64,000 nt of DNA from Panagrolaimus kolymaensis (Eukaryota; Nematoda; Chromadorea; Rhabditida; Panagrolaimidae), in contig JAJQJQ010000055.1 in NCBI GenBank assembly GCA_028622995.1, forward strand, positions 1 through 64,000. The letters are read 5' to 3'. The translations under genes and the position numbers were made by a program. Shown one piece after another: positions 62,521-64,000 of the stretch. Numbering within the stretch: the first letter of the stretch is position 1; each line of letters starts with the position of its first letter. Under the pieces are notes generated by a model. It was not told the DNA's origin and searched no databases. It saw only the letters and a list, made by a program, of their open reading frames with translations.

Positions 62521-63742
62521 TTAAATATGAATTTTAAGATTTTTCTTGATTAGCACTTCGAAACGCTTGTGATAAGAATTCAATACTTCAGCTACGGCAT
62601 CTGGATCATTTTCATGAATAGCATGTCCAGCATCTTGAATAATGACATTTTGGTATTTGCCTTGCATTTCGGCTTTCTAAAAAACGAGAATAAGTTAATG
62701 TTAAAATACGGCAAGAAGTTAAACATACAGTCAATTCAGAATCCAGTCTATCAACATGTCCAATAATCAAGATTTTGCCTTGTTTACATTCGAGAAACTC
62801 TTCTGAAATACCAGTAAACCATTCAACCCAATAAGGTTCTGTCTTTTTGAGATCAATAATCCATTCATACATTCTAGTACTTTCATTTTTGCGAAGTTGA
62901 GATGGTACAGATTGACGAGCTCCTGGTAAACGTGAGAGACAATCGAGGCTAGTAGACGCCCATTTGATAGCACAATCCAAAGTTTTGAAATGTTTCGGAC
63001 GATGACGAAGTACATTTGGCATATCACGTAATGAAGCAAGAGCAGTTCCTTCCACAACATCAATAACAATCAAGGATAGCACTTTTGGAATCAAATTATC
63101 ACGACAGAGACGAATAGCCATTGCACCACCCATGCTATAAATGGAATATGATGAAAAGAACGTAAGTAAAAAGTATGCAAACCTATGACCAATAACGAAT
63201 GCATAAGGTCTTGATTCTTCATCAGGATAGAGCTTTTCATAGATAGCAGTCAAATCTCTGTAAAAAGATGAATATAGTAAAGTTAAAGAACAACACATTG
63301 GACGATTATAAAGTTAAAGGACAACATAACCAACTCGCCAAAAATCTATCGTGGTTGTTGAAAAAGCAAGTAACGAACATATGAAACAAACATACTTAAC
63401 AATTCGTTCTTTTGATAAATCATAAGGTTCTTCACATTGAGTTTCACCATGTCCACGAAGATCAGGAGCCACAAATTGACATTCCATCTGTTTTTTAAGA
63501 ACTTCCTAAACGAGAAAGGAATAAGTACAAGCATATACATCAAAATAAAGCAAAAGTAAACATACAGCAAGTTGAGAAAATGTTAAACCAGTATAACCAG
63601 CACCATGAATACAGAAAATAAGGATACCTTTGTTACCACTTCGGTAAATGTTGAATTTATCATTTCCAATTTCGATCATTTCTTTAACATCAAATCCATA
63701 AGCATTCCATGGTAGAGGAGTAATGTCGACGGTATTAGCCAT
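62521..63742 (-). CDS. Protein phosphatase methylesterase 1 (PPME1), 307 aa
   Basis: Five exons in phase: 63566-63742, 63396-63505, 63183-63257, 62729-63134 and 62521-62676. The product is an alpha/beta-hydrolase. HGAGYTGLTF forms the oxyanion region, APDLRGHGET follows, and the nucleophile elbow GHSMGGA gives Ser121, its codon split by an intron. IVIDVVEGTA gives Asp146 and QDAGHAIHE gives His274, completing the triad. RTEPYW-type PP2A contacts are seen as KTEPYWVEWF. It removes the methyl ester from the C-terminal leucine of the PP2A catalytic subunit, countering LCMT1. The start at 63,742 was chosen because the upstream in-frame Met lies before a TTGTTTTCAG acceptor at 63,769. The N-terminus is shorter than in vertebrates (human is 386 aa). 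Confidence 0.96.
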
Positions 63743-64000
63743 AATCTTGCATGTGTTCCTTCTTTTTCCTGAAAACAAAAAACGATTATTACATTTGTTT
63801 TACATTAAAAAAGAAAAAACAATTCAAAAATTGACACGAACGACAAAAAAAAGAAAGAAACACTTTCAATTCGTTGCGGTGATGAAAGCTAGCTAACCCA
63901 CGATGACAACAACAACCAATAAATAATTAAGATATATCCATCCACCACCCTCGTTTCATTCATTCAATCGTGTAAGCATTGCTTTATTTTTGTTTTTCTC
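63743..64000 (-). promoter_or_regulatory. PPME1 leader with trans-splice acceptor and overlapping upstream ORF; promoter side
   Basis: On the minus strand TTTTTTGTTTTCAG ends at 63,769, leaving a 26-nt leader. Within it an ATG at 63,750-63,752 opens a five-codon frame (MQDYG) whose TAA overlaps the main ATG region. Such an overlapping upstream frame would be expected to lower PPME1 translation. Beyond 63,770 the sequence is noncoding to the window end, with nothing recognised. Confidence 0.5.

Noticed and set aside
63743..63778. PPME1 start at the upstream in-frame Met (63,778)
   Set aside because: That Met lies upstream of a strong TTTTCAG acceptor, so it would be removed by splicing or trans-splicing; Met at 63,742 is the first in-frame start after it.

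Overview
The window looks like nuclear DNA of a nematode. It is very AT-rich. The genes have short introns (mostly 46-160 nt) with TTTCAG-type acceptors, and several coding regions start directly at, or a few bases after, an acceptor-like TTTTCAG, as expected for spliced-leader trans-splicing. The right-hand genes (PDCD2, three VMA21-family genes, a DPF-type protein and PPME1) are ordinary eukaryotic housekeeping genes. The species cannot be named from sequence alone.

Left 39.45 kb: one uninterrupted satellite array, already running at base 1, of roughly 290-300 head-to-tail monomers. Monomers of 131 bp (type A) fill the first 12 kb. From 12,065 onward they mix with a 137-bp variant (type B) and an A/B hybrid (type C), and the last 1.1 kb next to the genes is pure B. 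The mixed zone has short higher-order repeats and long-range copies. No coding capacity is seen.

39.45-54.44 kb: a short unique stretch with a TTAA-flanked hairpin element, then three head-to-tail copies of a 4.42-kb segment (4422, 4416 and 4422 bp) that look almost identical. Each copy carries the 5' part of an unrecognised secreted-protein gene on the minus strand and the promoter plus first coding exon of an LHFPL-like tetraspan gene on the plus strand. Only copy 1 still joins the 3' exons of the minus-strand gene, and only copy 3 sits next to exons 2-3 of the tetraspan gene. In all three copies the minus-strand gene is split by a 388-bp foldback element with a perfect 8-bp target duplication, so the element landed before the triplication.

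54.44-64 kb: the rest of the large tetraspan intron (with a GC-richer foreign-looking patch), exons 2-3 of the tetraspan gene, then six genes all on the minus strand: PDCD2, a VMA21-like gene, the canonical VMA21, a third VMA21-like gene with a long Ser/acidic N-terminal extension, a DPF/requiem-type gene that ends after its C2H2 finger with no PHD fingers, and PPME1. The three VMA21-family genes share one intron position and phase, so they are a tandem family. VMA21 (V-ATPase assembly), PDCD2 (small-subunit ribosomal protein chaperone), DPF (SWI/SNF subunit) and PPME1 (PP2A demethylation) do not form one pathway; their clustering is positional.

Exon models were assembled by hand from splice signals and reading frame.
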